From assembly GCA_035048485.1 (NCBI GenBank), contig CM068581.1:6151430-6215429 (forward strand): a stretch of 64,000 bases of DNA. The letters are read 5' to 3'. Of this stretch, positions 10,191 through 23,400 are shown one piece after another (position 1 is the first letter of the stretch; every line of letters begins with the position of its first letter). The translations under genes were made by a program, and so were the position numbers. This stretch comes from Pteria penguin. Lineage: Eukaryota; Mollusca; Bivalvia; Pterioida; Pteriidae. The notes below the pieces were generated by a model. That model had not been told where the DNA came from and did no database searches. It saw nothing but the letters and a program-made list of their open reading frames with translations.

Positions 10191-11990
10191 TCAAAAAATT
10201 AATGTCTAAATTTGAACGTATATTTGCGTTCTTGGCATAGAGGAAAATGTAAATGATTTAATCCTTAAATGGCTGGTCTAGGCTACTACCCTGAAAAAAG
10301 TTATTGTATTCAGAATGAAGCCATCAAATTCCGGAAAGACAGATACGTTACAGCATGACATGACTCATAAATTAGATATATCTTGGTTTACTTTTGAATT
10401 GAATGTAGAGCTATTTATGCAAATGATAGATATGCATTTCAGGAATTAAATGATGTATTACATGAAGGAGAAAGTTGCTATTTCTTATATCAAAAGTACC
10501 GATTTAACAGGCATTACCATTTTTTTAACTTATCTTAAATCAGCTACTTACAATAACCATTTATTTTCTTGAAACTAAATTTCAATCATGTGTTTATCCA
10601 CGAGTAAGCGAGAAACATTATTGAAAACCAATAGAAATTATGTTTTTGGTTCGAATCCATGACAAACAACTGTTTAATTAACAATGTTGGTGATAAAAGT
10701 AACGTATCAATACAAAAACATGGTATTCCATTGATTGAAATGGTTAAAGAAGATGAATGCATCGTGGGTTGTCATTATCAAAGCGACTTATGTCCTTCTC
10801 TTATGAAATTCTTTAATCAAGTTGAGAAAAAATATTATGAAACTGTAAAACAGATACGTTACTACTTTAAAACAGATACGTTACTCCTGAAAATAACGAT
10901 ATGCTTGAAAAGGAGTCATAGGCGTATCAACTAAACTATTTTGTTGTATTAAATACATCAAATACAAATACATGCATCTAAATCATTTTACATGATATTA
11001 CTATATCAAATTATACTTTAACATTGAAATGATTTATGAAAACTAATTATAGTTCAGTTGCATTATCTAGATCTTTGAACACATGTGCTGTTGAGTTTTT
11101 CTTAACTTTTTATCAACCGGATATTAAAGTTATACAGTATACTAACAAAATCGAATATAGAATTAAATCCGACTATTATTCAGGATTCATGTGTAAATAT
11201 CTAATTTATGCCAATTTATGTGAAAAATCAACTGAAAAATATAACGTATCTGTTGATAACGTATCTGTTATACTTTTTTGTTATGTTGGTCTCACACTCA
11301 CAAACGGGAATTTAAACATGGGCTTTATATTTTTTTATATTGTAAGGGAAGTGAATTAATATTTATACTGTTGTTGTTTCCTTACTACGCGCAAATTGGA
11401 GAAAAACTGACAAAATCAGGTAACGTATCTGTTTTAAAAGTAACAGTCGTAATTCAGATATATTCCAAGTTACTTATTTTTCTATGAAGAAGAGAAGAAG
11501 ATTTGATGAGAAATATTAGAATATAAAATACATCTACATTTTTCTAAAACCTGTGTAGTCGAGAGAGGGAATTTGTAATTCCCATATGAAAATGCGTAAC
11601 GTATCTGTTTGCAATTTGAGCGACATACCTGTTATCTAAATTTCCGATAAAAAGACACAATCTGAACCAAAACTTCAGCATTTGATATCAATTGTAAACC
11701 TTTTGCATGAAACAAAAACCAAAATTGTAGCGAAATCGTGTAAATTATGCTTCTATTGCACTTTTCTAAAAACATAACGATAGAAGCGACACATCAAAAT
11801 GATGATCTTAGGGTATTCAAACCATCAAGTAGACGAAATGAACAACATCTTCCCCATCATTCTTTATTTTTCAAGTGAAGGTATGTTTACTTGTGACAAA
11901 GAGAACAAATGGTCATGTATAAACTTTATAGTACGTCTGAAAATGGCGACCGACAGCAAAAACTGCAAATGGTGCAGATTTGTGGAAAGT
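10191..11990. other. Unique AT-rich block with seven copies of a mirrored 10-mer, no gene supported
   Basis: The block separates decayed 29-bp units on the left from the main array on the right, as if inserted into it. The 10-mer ACGTATCTGT occurs on the minus strand near 10341, 10851 and 10872, and on the plus strand near 11243, 11256, 11421 and 11599. The arrangement is therefore inverted around a centre near 11060. Two modest open frames, 10659-10934 (91 codons) and 11036-11359 (107 codons), have no domain I recognise and an AT-driven composition. I do not call them genes. A non-autonomous mobile element with subterminal repeats is one explanation. Confidence 0.5.
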
Positions 11991-11994
11991 CCGC

Positions 11995-14215
11995 CTGTAA
12001 GATATATGAAGGCCCAGTGTCTGTAGTAAAATATATGAAGGCCCAGTGTCTATTATAAGATACTTGAAGGCCTCAGTGTCTATAGTGAAACATATGAAGG
12101 CCAAGTGTCTGTTGTAAGATATATGGAGGTCCCGGAATCTGTAGTAAAATATATGAAGGCCCAGTGTCTATTATAAGATACATGAAGGCCTCAGCGTCTA
12201 AAGTGAAATACTAGTATATGAAGGCCAAGTGTCTATTGTAAGATATATGGAGGCCCTAGTATCTGTAGTAAAATATATGAAGGCCAAGTGTCTATTATAA
12301 GATACATGAAGGCCTCAGTGTCTAAAGTGAAATATATGAAGGCCAAGTGTCTGTTGTAAGATATATGGAGGCCCCGGTATCTGTAGTAAAATATATGAAG
12401 GCCCAGCGTCTATTATAAGATACATGAAGGCCTCAGTGTCTAAAGTGAAATATATGAAGGCCAAGTGTCTGTTGTAAGATATATGGAGGCCCTAGTATCT
12501 GCAGTAAAATATATGAAGGCCCAGTGTCTATTATAAGATACATGAAGGCCTCAGTGTCTAAAGTGAAATATATGAAGGCCCAGGGTCTGTTGTAAGATAT
12601 ATGAAGGCCCCAGTTTCTAGTGAAATACATGAAGGCCCAGTGTCTATTATAATATATATGATGGCCCCAGTGTCTGTAGTCTAATATATGAAGGCCAAGT
12701 GTCTGTTGTAAGATATAAGAAGGCCTCAGTGGCTGTTGTGGAATATATGAAGGCCCAGTGTCTGTTGTAAGATATATGAAGGCCCCAGCCTCAGTAGTGA
12801 AATATATGAAGGCCCAGTGTCTGTTGTAAGATATATGAAGGCTTCAGTGGCTGTTGTGGAATATATGAAGGCCCAGTGTCTGTTGTAAGATATATGAAGG
12901 CCTCAGTGTCAGTAGTGAAATGTATGAAGGCCCAGTGTCTGTTGTAAGATATATAAAGGCCTCAGTGGCTGTTGTGGAATATATGAAGGCCCCAGTGTCT
13001 GTTGTAAGATATATGATAGGCCCCAGTGTCTAGGAAAATATATAAAGGCCCAGTGTCTGTTATAAGATATATGAAGGCCCCAGTGTCTGTAGTGTAATAT
13101 ATGAGGGCCAAGTGTCTGTTGTAAGATATATGAAGGTCTCAACGTCTGTAGGGAAATATATGAAGGCCCAGTGTCTGTTGTAAGATATATGAAGGCCCCA
13201 GTTTCTAGAGAAATATATGAAGGCCCAGTTTCTATCATAAGATATATGAAGGCCCCAGAGTCTGTAGTGTAATATATGAAGGCCAAGTGTCTGTTGTAAG
13301 ATGTATGAGGGCTCAGTGTCAGTAGTGAAATATATGAAGGCCCAGTGTCTGTTGTAAGATGTATGAGGGCTCAGTGTCAGTAGTGAAATATATGAAGGCC
13401 CAGTGTCTGTTGTAAGATGTATGAGGGCTCAGTGTCAGTAGTGAAATATATGAAGGCCAAGTGTCTGTTGTAAGATGTATGGGGGCTCAGTGTCAGTAGT
13501 GAAATATATGAAGGCCCAGTGTCTGTTGTAAGATGTATGAGGGCTCAGTGTCAGTAGTGAAATATATGAAGGCCCAGTGTCTGTTGTAAGATGTATGAGG
13601 GCTCAGTGTCAGTAGTGAAATATATGAAGGCCAAGTGTCTGTTGTAAGATGTATGAGGGCTCAGTGTCAGTAGTGAAATATATGAAGGCCAAGTGTCTGT
13701 TGTAAGATGTATGAGGGCTCAGTGTCAGTAGTGAAATATATGAAGGCCAAGTGTCTGTTGTAAGATGTATGAGGGCTCAGTGTCAGTAGTGAAATATATG
13801 AAGGCCCAGTGTCTGTTGTAAGATGTATGAGGGCTCAGTGTCAGTAGTGAAATATATGAAGGCCCAGTGTCTGTTGTAAGATGTATGAGGGCTCAGTGTC
13901 AGTAGTGAAATATATGAAGGCCCAGTGTCTGTTGTTAGATATATAAAAGACCCAGTCTCTGTTATAAGATATATGAAAGCACCAGTGCCTGTTGTAAGAT
14001 AAATGAAGGCCTCAGTGTCTATAGTGAAATATATAAAGGCCCCAACTTCTGTTGTAAATTATATGAAGGACCCAGTTTCTGTTGTAAAATATATGAAGGC
14101 CCCAGTTTCTGTTGTAAATTATATGAAGGACCCGGTTTCTTTTGTAAAACATATGAAGGACCCAGTGTCTGTTGTAAGATATATGAAGAACTCAGTGTCT
14201 GTTGAAAGATGAATA
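11995..14215. repeat. 29-bp minisatellite array (about 76 copies)
   Basis: The unit core is ATATATGAAGGCCCAGTGTC followed by TGTTGTAAG or TGTAGTAAA. Alternating unit types make a dimer. From 13299 to about 13930 the dimer is nearly perfect at 58 bp, with GATGTATGAGGGCTCAGTG in one half and AATATATGAAGGCCCAGTG in the other. The left part (12000-12600) has its own roughly 120-bp alternation ending in GGCCTCAGTGTCTAAAG. The unit shares GG(C/T)CCCAGTGTCTGTTGTA with the 31-bp unit of the neighbouring array, so the two appear to be diverged relatives. Confidence 0.95.
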
Positions 14216-14429
14216 ATGATCCTCTTAATCGACATTGAGCTGCATGTATAATCGTCCACATCCACATGTCTATTGTGAAATATATGATAACGATATTATG
14301 GTCCCAGTGTCTGTTGTAGTCATTTTATGGTCTAGCTGTGTGTAGTCAGCCGTATGATAGTCAAAATATCTATAGTAAGATAGACGCATGATCCGACTAC
14401 TTATAGTACATAAAATGATAGTAATAGGA
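14216..14429. repeat. Degenerate transition between the 29-bp and 31-bp arrays
   Basis: Irregular pieces of both unit types are visible, for example ATGGTCCCAGTGTCTGTTGT at about 14299, then units too decayed to phase. This is the kind of edge expected when unequal exchange keeps the centre of an array homogeneous but not its margins. Confidence 0.6.
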
Positions 14430-17400
14430 TGACACCAGTGTCTGTAGTATAACATTATGATGGTCTCAGTGTTTGTAGTATAACATTATGATGGTCTCAG
14501 TGTCTGTAGTATAACATTATGATGGTCCCAGTGTCTGTAGTATAACATTATGATGGTCCCAGTGTCTGTAGTATAACATTATGATGGTCTCAGTGTCTGT
14601 AGTATAAGAGTATGATGGTCCCAGTGTCTATAGTATAACATTATGATGGTCTCAGTGTGTGTAGTATAACATTATGATGGTCACTGTGTCTGTAGTATAA
14701 CATTATGATGGTCTCAGTGTATGTAGTATAACATTATGATGGTCTCAGTGTCTGTAGTATAACATTATGATGGTCACTGTGTCTGTAGTATAACATTATG
14801 ATGGTCCCAGAGTCTGTAGTATAACATTATGATGGTCACTGTGTCTGTAGTATAACATTATGATGGTCTCATTGTCTATAGTATAACATTATGATGGGCC
14901 CAGTGTCTGTAGTATAATATTATGATGGTCTCAGTGTCTATAGTATAACATTATGATGGTACCAGTGTCTGTAGTATCACATTATGATGGTCTCAGTGTC
15001 TGTAGTATAACATTATGATGGTCTCAGTGTCTGTAGTATAACATTATGATGGTCACTGTGTCTGTAGTATAACATTATGATAGTCTCAGTGTCTGTAGTA
15101 TAACATTATGATAGTCTCAGTGTCTGTAGTATAACATAATGATAGTCTCAGTGTCTGTAGTATAACATTATGATAGTCTCAGTGTCTGTAGTATAACATT
15201 ATGATAGTCTCAGTTTCTATATTATAACATTATGATGGTCTCAGCGCCTGTAATATAACATTATGATGGTCTCAGTGTCTGTAGTATAACATTATGATGG
15301 TCTCAGTGTCTGTAGTATAACATTATGATGGTCTCAGTGTGTGTAGTATAACATTAGGATGGTCCCAGTGTCTGTAGTATAACATTATGATGGTCTCAGT
15401 GTCTGTAGTATAACATTATGATGGTCTCAGTGTCTGTAGTATAACATTATGATGGTCACTGTGTCTGTAGTATAACATTATGATGGTCTCAGTGTCTGTA
15501 GTATAACATTATGATGGTTTCAGTGTCTATAGTATAACATTATGATGGTCTCAGTGTCTGTAGTATAACATTATGATGGTCTCAGTGTCTGTAGTATAAC
15601 ATTATGATGGTCACTGTGTCTGTAGTATAACATTATGATGGTCTCAGTGTCTGTAGTATAACATTATGATGGTCACTGTGTCTGTAGTATAACATTATGA
15701 TGGTCTCAGTGTCTGTAGTATAACATTATGATGGTCTCAGTGTCTGTAGTATAACATTATGATGGTCTCAGTGTCTGTAGTATAACATTATGATGGTCTC
15801 AGTGCCTGTAGTATAACATTATGATGGTCTCAGTGTCTGTAGTATAACATTATGATGGTCACTGTGTCTGTAGTATAACACAATGATGGTCTCAGTGTCT
15901 GTAGTATAACACTATGATGGTCTCAGTGTCTGTAGTATAACATTATGATGGTCACTGTGTCTGTAGTATAACATTATGATGGTCTCAGTGTCTGTAGTAT
16001 AACATTATGATGGTCACTGTGTCTGTAGTATAACATTATGATCGTCTCAGTGTCTGTAGTATAACATTATGATGGGCTCAGTGTCTATAGTATAACATTA
16101 TGATGGTCTCAGTGTGTGTAGTATAACATTATGATGGTCCCAGTGTCTGTAGTATAACATTATGATGGTCCCAGTGTCTGTAGTATAACATTATGATCGT
16201 CTCAGTGTCTGTAGTATAACATTATGATGGGCTCAGTGTCTATAGTATAACATTATGATGGTCTCAGTGTGTGTAGTATAACATTATGATGGTCCCAGTG
16301 TCTGTAGTATAACATTATGATGGTCTCAGTGTCTGTAGTATAACACTATGATGGTCCCAGTGTCTGTAGTATAACATTATGATGGTCTCAGTGTGTGTAG
16401 TATAACATTATGATGGTCTCAGTGTCTGTAGTATAACATTATGATGGTCCCAGTGTCTGTAGTATAACACTATGATGGTCCCAGTGTCTATAGTATAACA
16501 TTATGATGGTCTCAGTGTGTGTAGTATAACATTATGATGGTCCCAGTGTCTGTAGTATAACATTATGATGGTCCCAGTGTCTGTAGTATAACATTATGAT
16601 CGTCTCAGTGTCTGTAGTATAACATTATGATGGGCTCAGTGTCTATAGTATAACATTATGATGGTCTCAGTGTGTGTAGTATAACATTATGATGGTCCCA
16701 GTGTCTGTAGTATAACATTATGATGGTCACTGTGTCTGTAATATAACATTATGATGGTCTCAGTGTCTGTAGTATAACATTATGATGGTCTCAGTGCCAG
16801 TAATATAACATTATGATGGTCACTGTGTCTGTAGTATAACACTATGATGGTCTCAGTGCCTGTAATATAACATTATGATGGGCCCAGTGTCTGTAGTATA
16901 ACATTATGATGGTGTCAGTGTCTGTAGTATAACATTATGATGGTCTCAGTGTCTGTAGTATAACATTATGATGGTCACTGTGTCTGTAGTATAACACTAT
17001 GATGGTCTCAGTGTCTATAGTATAACATTATGATGGTCAGTGTGTCTGTAGTATAACATTATGATGGTCCCAGTGTCTGTAGTATAACATTATCATGGTC
17101 CCAGTGTCTGTAGTATAACATTATGATGGTCACTGTGTCTGTAGTATAACATTATGATGGTCTCAGTGTCTGTAGTATAACATTATGATAGTCTCAGTGT
17201 CTGTAGTATAACATCATGATGGTCTCAGTGTCTGTAGTATAACATTATGATGGTCACTGTTTCTATAGTATAACATTATGATGGTCCCAGTGTCTGTAGT
17301 ATAACATTATGATGGTCACTGTGTCTGTAGTATAACATTATGATAGTCTCAGTGTCTGTAGTATAACATTATGATGGTCTCAGTGTCTGTAGTATAACAT

Positions 17401-20400
17401 TATGATGGTCTCAGTGTCTGTAGTATAACATTATGATGGTCTCAGTGTCTGTAGTATAACATTATGATGGTCACAGTGTCTGTAGTATAACATTATGATG
17501 GTCCCAGTGTCTGTAGTATAACATTATGATGGTCCCAGTGTCTGTAGTATAACATTATGATGGTCTCAGTGTCTGTAGTGTAACATTATGATGGTCTCAG
17601 TGTCTGTAGTATAACATTATGATGGTCTCAGTGTCTGTAGTATAACATTATGATGGTCCCAGTGTCTGTAGTATAACATTATGATGGTCTCAGTGTCTGT
17701 AGTATAACATTATGATGGTCCCAGTGTGTGTAGTATAACATTATGATGGTCTCAGTGTCTGTAGTATAACATTATGATGGTCTCAGTGTCTGTAGTATAA
17801 CATTATAATGGTCCCAGTGTCTGTAGTATAACATTATGATGGTCTCAGTGTCTGTAGTATAACATTATGATGGTCCCAGTGTCTGTAGTATACCATTATG
17901 ATGGTCACTGTGTCTGTAGTATAACATTATGATGGTCTCAGTGTCTGTAGTATAACATTATAATGGTCCCAGTGTCTGTAGTATAACATTATGATGGTCA
18001 CTGTGTCTGTAGTATAACATGATGATGGTCACTGTGTCTGTAGTATAACATTATGATGGTCTCAGTGTCTGTAGTATAACAATATTATCGTCTCAGTGTG
18101 TGTAGTATAACATTATGATGGTCACTGTGTCTGTAGTATAACATTATGATGGTCTCAGTGTCTGTAGTATAACAATATGATCGTCTCAGTGTGTGTAGTA
18201 TAACATTATGATGGTCTGTATGTAGTATAACATTATGATGATCTCAGTGCCTGTAGTATAACATTATGATGGTCACTGTGTCTGTAGTATAACATTATGA
18301 TGGTCTCAGTGTCTGTAGTATAACATTATGATGGTCAGTGTGTCTGTAGTATAACATTATGATGGTCCCAGTGTCTGTAGTATAACACTATGATGGTCTC
18401 AGTGCCTGTAATATAACATTATGATGGTCACTGTGTCTGTAGTATAACATTATGATGGTCTCAGTGTCTGTAGTATAACATTATGATGGTCTCAGTGTCT
18501 GTAGTATAACATTATGATGGTCTCAGTGTCTGTAGTATAACATTATGATGGTCTCAGTGTCTGTAGTATAACATTATGATGGTCTCAGTGTCTGTAGTAT
18601 AACATTATGATGGTCTCATTGTCTGTAGTATAACATTATGATGGTCTCAGTGTCTGTAGTATAACATTATGATGGTCTCATTGTCTCTAGTATAACATTA
18701 TGATGGTCCCAGTGTCTGTAGTATAACATTATGATGGTGTCAGTGTCTGTAGTATAACATTATGATGGTCTCATTGTCTGTAGTATAACATTATGATGGG
18801 CCCATTGTCTGTAGTATAACATTATGATGGTCTCAGTGTCTGTAGTATAACACTATGATGGTCTCAGTGTCTATAGTACAACATTATGATGGTCTCAGTG
18901 TCTGTAGTATAACATTATGATGGTCTCATTGTCTGTAGTATAACATTATGATGGGCCCAGTGTCTGTAGTATAACATTATGATGGTCTCAGTGTCTGTAG
19001 TATAACACTATGATGGTCTCAGTGTCTGTAGTATAACATTATAATGGTCTCAGTGTCTGTAGTATAACATTATGATGGTCCCAGTGTCTGTAGTATAACA
19101 CTATGATGGTCTCAGTGTCTGTAGTATAACATTATGATGGTCCCAGTGTCTGTAGTATAACACTATGATGGTCTCAGTGTCTGTAGTATAACATTATGAT
19201 GGTCTCAGTGCCTGTAGTATAACATTATGATGGTTTCAGTGTCTGTAGTATAACATTATGATCGTCTCAGTGTCTGTAGTATAACATTATGATGGTCCCA
19301 GTGTCTGTAGTATAACATTATGATGGTCTCAGTGTCTGTAGTATAACATTATGATGGTCCCAGTGTGTGTAGTATAACATTATGATGGTCTCAGTGTCTG
19401 TAGTATAACATTATGATGGTCTCAGTGTCTGTAGTATAACATTATAATGGTCCCAGTGTCTGTAGTATAACATTATGATGGTCTCAGTGTCTGTAGTATA
19501 ACATTATGATGGTCACTGTGTCTGTAGTATAACATTATGATGGTCACTGTGTCTGTAGTATAATATTATGATGGTCACTGTGTCTGTAGTATAACATTAT
19601 GATGGTCTCAGTGTCTGTAGTATAACACTATGATGGTCTCAGTGTCTATAGTATAACAGTATAATGGTCCCAATGTCTGTAGTATAACATTATGATGGTC
19701 CCAGAGTCTGTAGTATAACATTATGATGGTCTCAGTGTCTGTAGTATAACATTATGATGGTCACTGTGTCTGTAGTATAACATTATGATGGTCCCAGTGT
19801 CTGTAGTATAACATTATGATGGTCTCAGTGTCTGTAGTATAACACTATGATGGTCTCAGTGCCTGTAATATAATATTATGATGGTCCCAGTGTCTGTTGT
19901 ATAACATTATCATGGTCCCAGTGTCTGTAGTATAACATTATGATGGTCACTGTGTCTGTAGTATAACATTATGATGGTCTCAGTGTCTGTAGTATAACAT
20001 TATGATAGTCTCAGTGTCTGTAGTATAACATCATGATGGTCTCAGTGTCTGTAGTATAACATTATGATGGTCACTGTTTCTATAGTATAACATTATGATG
20101 GTCCCAGTGTCTTTAGTATAACATTATGATGGTCACTGTGTCTGTAGTATAACATTATGATAGTCTCAGTGTCTGTAATATAACATTATGATGGTCTCAG
20201 TGTCTGTAGTATAACATTATGATGGTCTCAGTGTCTGTAGTATAACATTATGATGGTCACTGTGTCTGTAGTATAACATTATGATGGTCCCAGTGTGTGT
20301 AGTATAACATTATGATAGTCCCAGTGTCTGTAGTATAACATTATGATGGTCTCAGTGTCTGTAGTGTAACATTATGATGGTCTCAGTGTCTGTAGTATAA

Positions 20401-23400
20401 CATTATGATGGTCTCAGTGTCTGTAGTATAACATTATGATGGTCCCAGTGTCTGTAGTATAACATTATGATGGTCTCAGTGTCTGTAGTATAACATTATG
20501 ATGGTCCCAGTGTGTGTAGTATAACATTATGATGGTCTCAGTGTCTGTAGTATAACATTATGATGGTCTCAGTGTCTGTAGTATAACATTATAATGGTCC
20601 CAGTGTCTGTAGTATAACATTATGATGGTCTCAATGTCTGTAGTATAACATTATGATGGTCCCAGTGTCTGTAGTATACTATTATGATGGTCACTGTGTC
20701 TGTAGTATAACATTATGATGGTCTCAGTGTCTGTAGTATAACATTATAATGGTCCCAGTGTCTGTAGTATAACATTATGATGGTCACTGTGTCTGTAGTA
20801 TAACATGATGATGGTCACTGTGTCTGTAGTATAAAATTATGATGGTCTCAGTGTCTGTAGTATAACAATATGATCGTCTCAGTGTGTGTAGTATAACATT
20901 ATGATGGTCACTGTGTCTGTAGTATAACATTATGATGGTCTCAGTGTCTGTAGTATAACAATATGATCGTCTCAGTGTGTGTAGTATAACATTATGATGG
21001 TCTTAGTGTATGTAGTATAACATTATGATGATCTCAGTGCCTGTAGTATAACATTATGATGGTCACTGTGTCTGTAGTATAACATTATGATGGTCTCAGT
21101 GTCTGTAGTATAACATTATGATGGTCAGTGTGTCTGTAGTATAACATTATGATGGTCCCAGTGTCTGTAGTATAACACTATGATGGTCTCAGTGCCTGTA
21201 ATATAACATTATGATGGTCACTGTGTCTGTAGTATAACATTATGATGGTCTCAGTGTCTGTAGTATAACATTATGATGGTCTCAGTGTCTGTAGTATAAC
21301 ATTATGATGGTCTCATTGTCTGTAGTATAACATTATGATGGTCTCAGTGTCTGTAGTATAACATTATGATGGTCTCATTGTCTCTAGTATAACATTATGA
21401 TGGTCCCAGTGTCTGTAGTATAACATTATGATGGTGTCAGTGTCTGTAGTATAACATTATGATGGTCTCATTGTCTGTAGTATAACATTATAATGGTCCC
21501 AGTGTCTGTAGTATAACATTATGATGGTCTCAGTGTCTGTAGTATAACATTATGATGGTCTCAGTGTCTGTAGTATAACATTATGATGGTCTCAGTGTCT
21601 GTAGTATAACATTCTGATGGTCCCAGTGTCTGTAGTATACCATTATGATGGTCACTGTGTCTGTAGTATAACATTATGATGGTCTCAGTGTCTGTAGTAT
21701 AACATTATAATGGTCCCAGTGTCTGTAGTATAACATTATGATGGTCACTGTGTCTGTAGTATAACATTATGATGGTCATTGTGTCTGTAGTATAACATTA
21801 TGATGGTCTCAGTGTCTGTAGTATAACAATATGATCGTCTCAGTGTGTGTAGTATAACATTATGATGGTCACTATGTCTGTAGTATAACATTATGATGGT
21901 CTCAGTGTCTGTAGTATAACAATATGATCGTCTCAGTGTGTGTAGTATAACATTATGATGGTCTTAGTGTATGTAGTATAACATTATGATGATCTCAGTG
22001 CCTGTAGTATAACATTATGATGGTCACTGTGTCTGTAGTATAACATTATGATGGTCTCAGTGTCTGTAGTATAACATTATCATGGTCAGTGTGTCTGTAG
22101 TATAACATTATGATGGTCCCAGTGTCTGTAGTATAACACTATGATGGTCTCAGTGCCTGTAATATAACATTATGATGGTCACTGTGTCTGTAGTATAACA
22201 TTATGATGGTCTCAGTGTCTGTAGTATAACATTATGATGGTCTCAGTGTCTATAGTATAACATTATGATGGTCTCAGTGTCTGTAGTATAACACTATGAT
22301 GGTCTCAGTGTCTGTAGTATAACACTATGATGGTCTCAGTGCCTGTAATATAACATTATGATGGTCACTGTGTCTGTAGTATAACATTATGATGGTCACT
22401 GTGTCTGTAGTATAACACTATGATGGTCTCAGTGCCTGTAGTATAACATTATGATGGTCTCAGTGTCTGTAGTATAACATTATGATGGTCTCAGTGTCTG
22501 TAGTATAACATTATGATGGTCTCAGTGTCTGTAGTATAAAGTTATGATGGTCACTGTGTCTGTAGTATAACATTATGATGGTCTCAGTGTTTGTAGTATA
22601 ACATTATGATGGTCCCAGAGTCTGTAGTATAACATTATGATGGTCCCAGTGCCTGTAGTATAACATTATGATGGTCTCAGTGCCTGTAGTATAACATTAT
22701 GATGGTCTCAGTGTCTGTAGTATAACATTATGATGGTCTCAGTGTCTGTAGTATAACATTATGATGGTCTCAGTGTCTGTAGTATAAAGTTATGATGGTC
22801 ACTGTGTCTGTAGTATAACATTATGATGGTCACTGTGTCTGTAGTATAACATTATGATTGTCTCAGTGTCTGTAGTATAACATTATGATGGTCTCATTGT
22901 CTGTAGTATAACATTATGATGGTCTCAGTGTATGTAGTATAACATTATGATGGGCCCAGTGTCTGTAGTATAACATTATGATGGTCTCAGTGTCTGTAGT
23001 ATAACATTATGATGGTCTCATTGTCTGTAGTATAACATTATGATGGTCTCAGTGTCTGTAGTATAACATTATGATGGTCTCAGTGTCTGTAGTATAACAT
23101 TATGATGGGCTCAGTGTATGTAGTATAACAGTATGATGGTCACTGTGTTTGTAGTATAACATTATGATGGTCTTAGTGTATGTAGTATAACATTATGATG
23201 ATCTCAGTGCCTGTAGTATAACATTATGATGGTCACTGTGTCTGTAGTATAACATTATGATGGTCACTGTGTCTGTAGTATAACACTATGATGGTCTCTG
23301 TGTCTGTAGTATAACATTATGATTGTCCCAGTGCCTGTAGTATAACATTATGATGGTCTCAGTGTCTGTAGTATAACATTATGATGGTCTCAGTGTCTGT

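Noticed and set aside
10659..11359. Two plus-strand frames of 91 and 107 codons as possible exons
   Set aside because: No recognisable domain, strongly AT-driven composition, and they overlap the mirrored 10-mer cluster.
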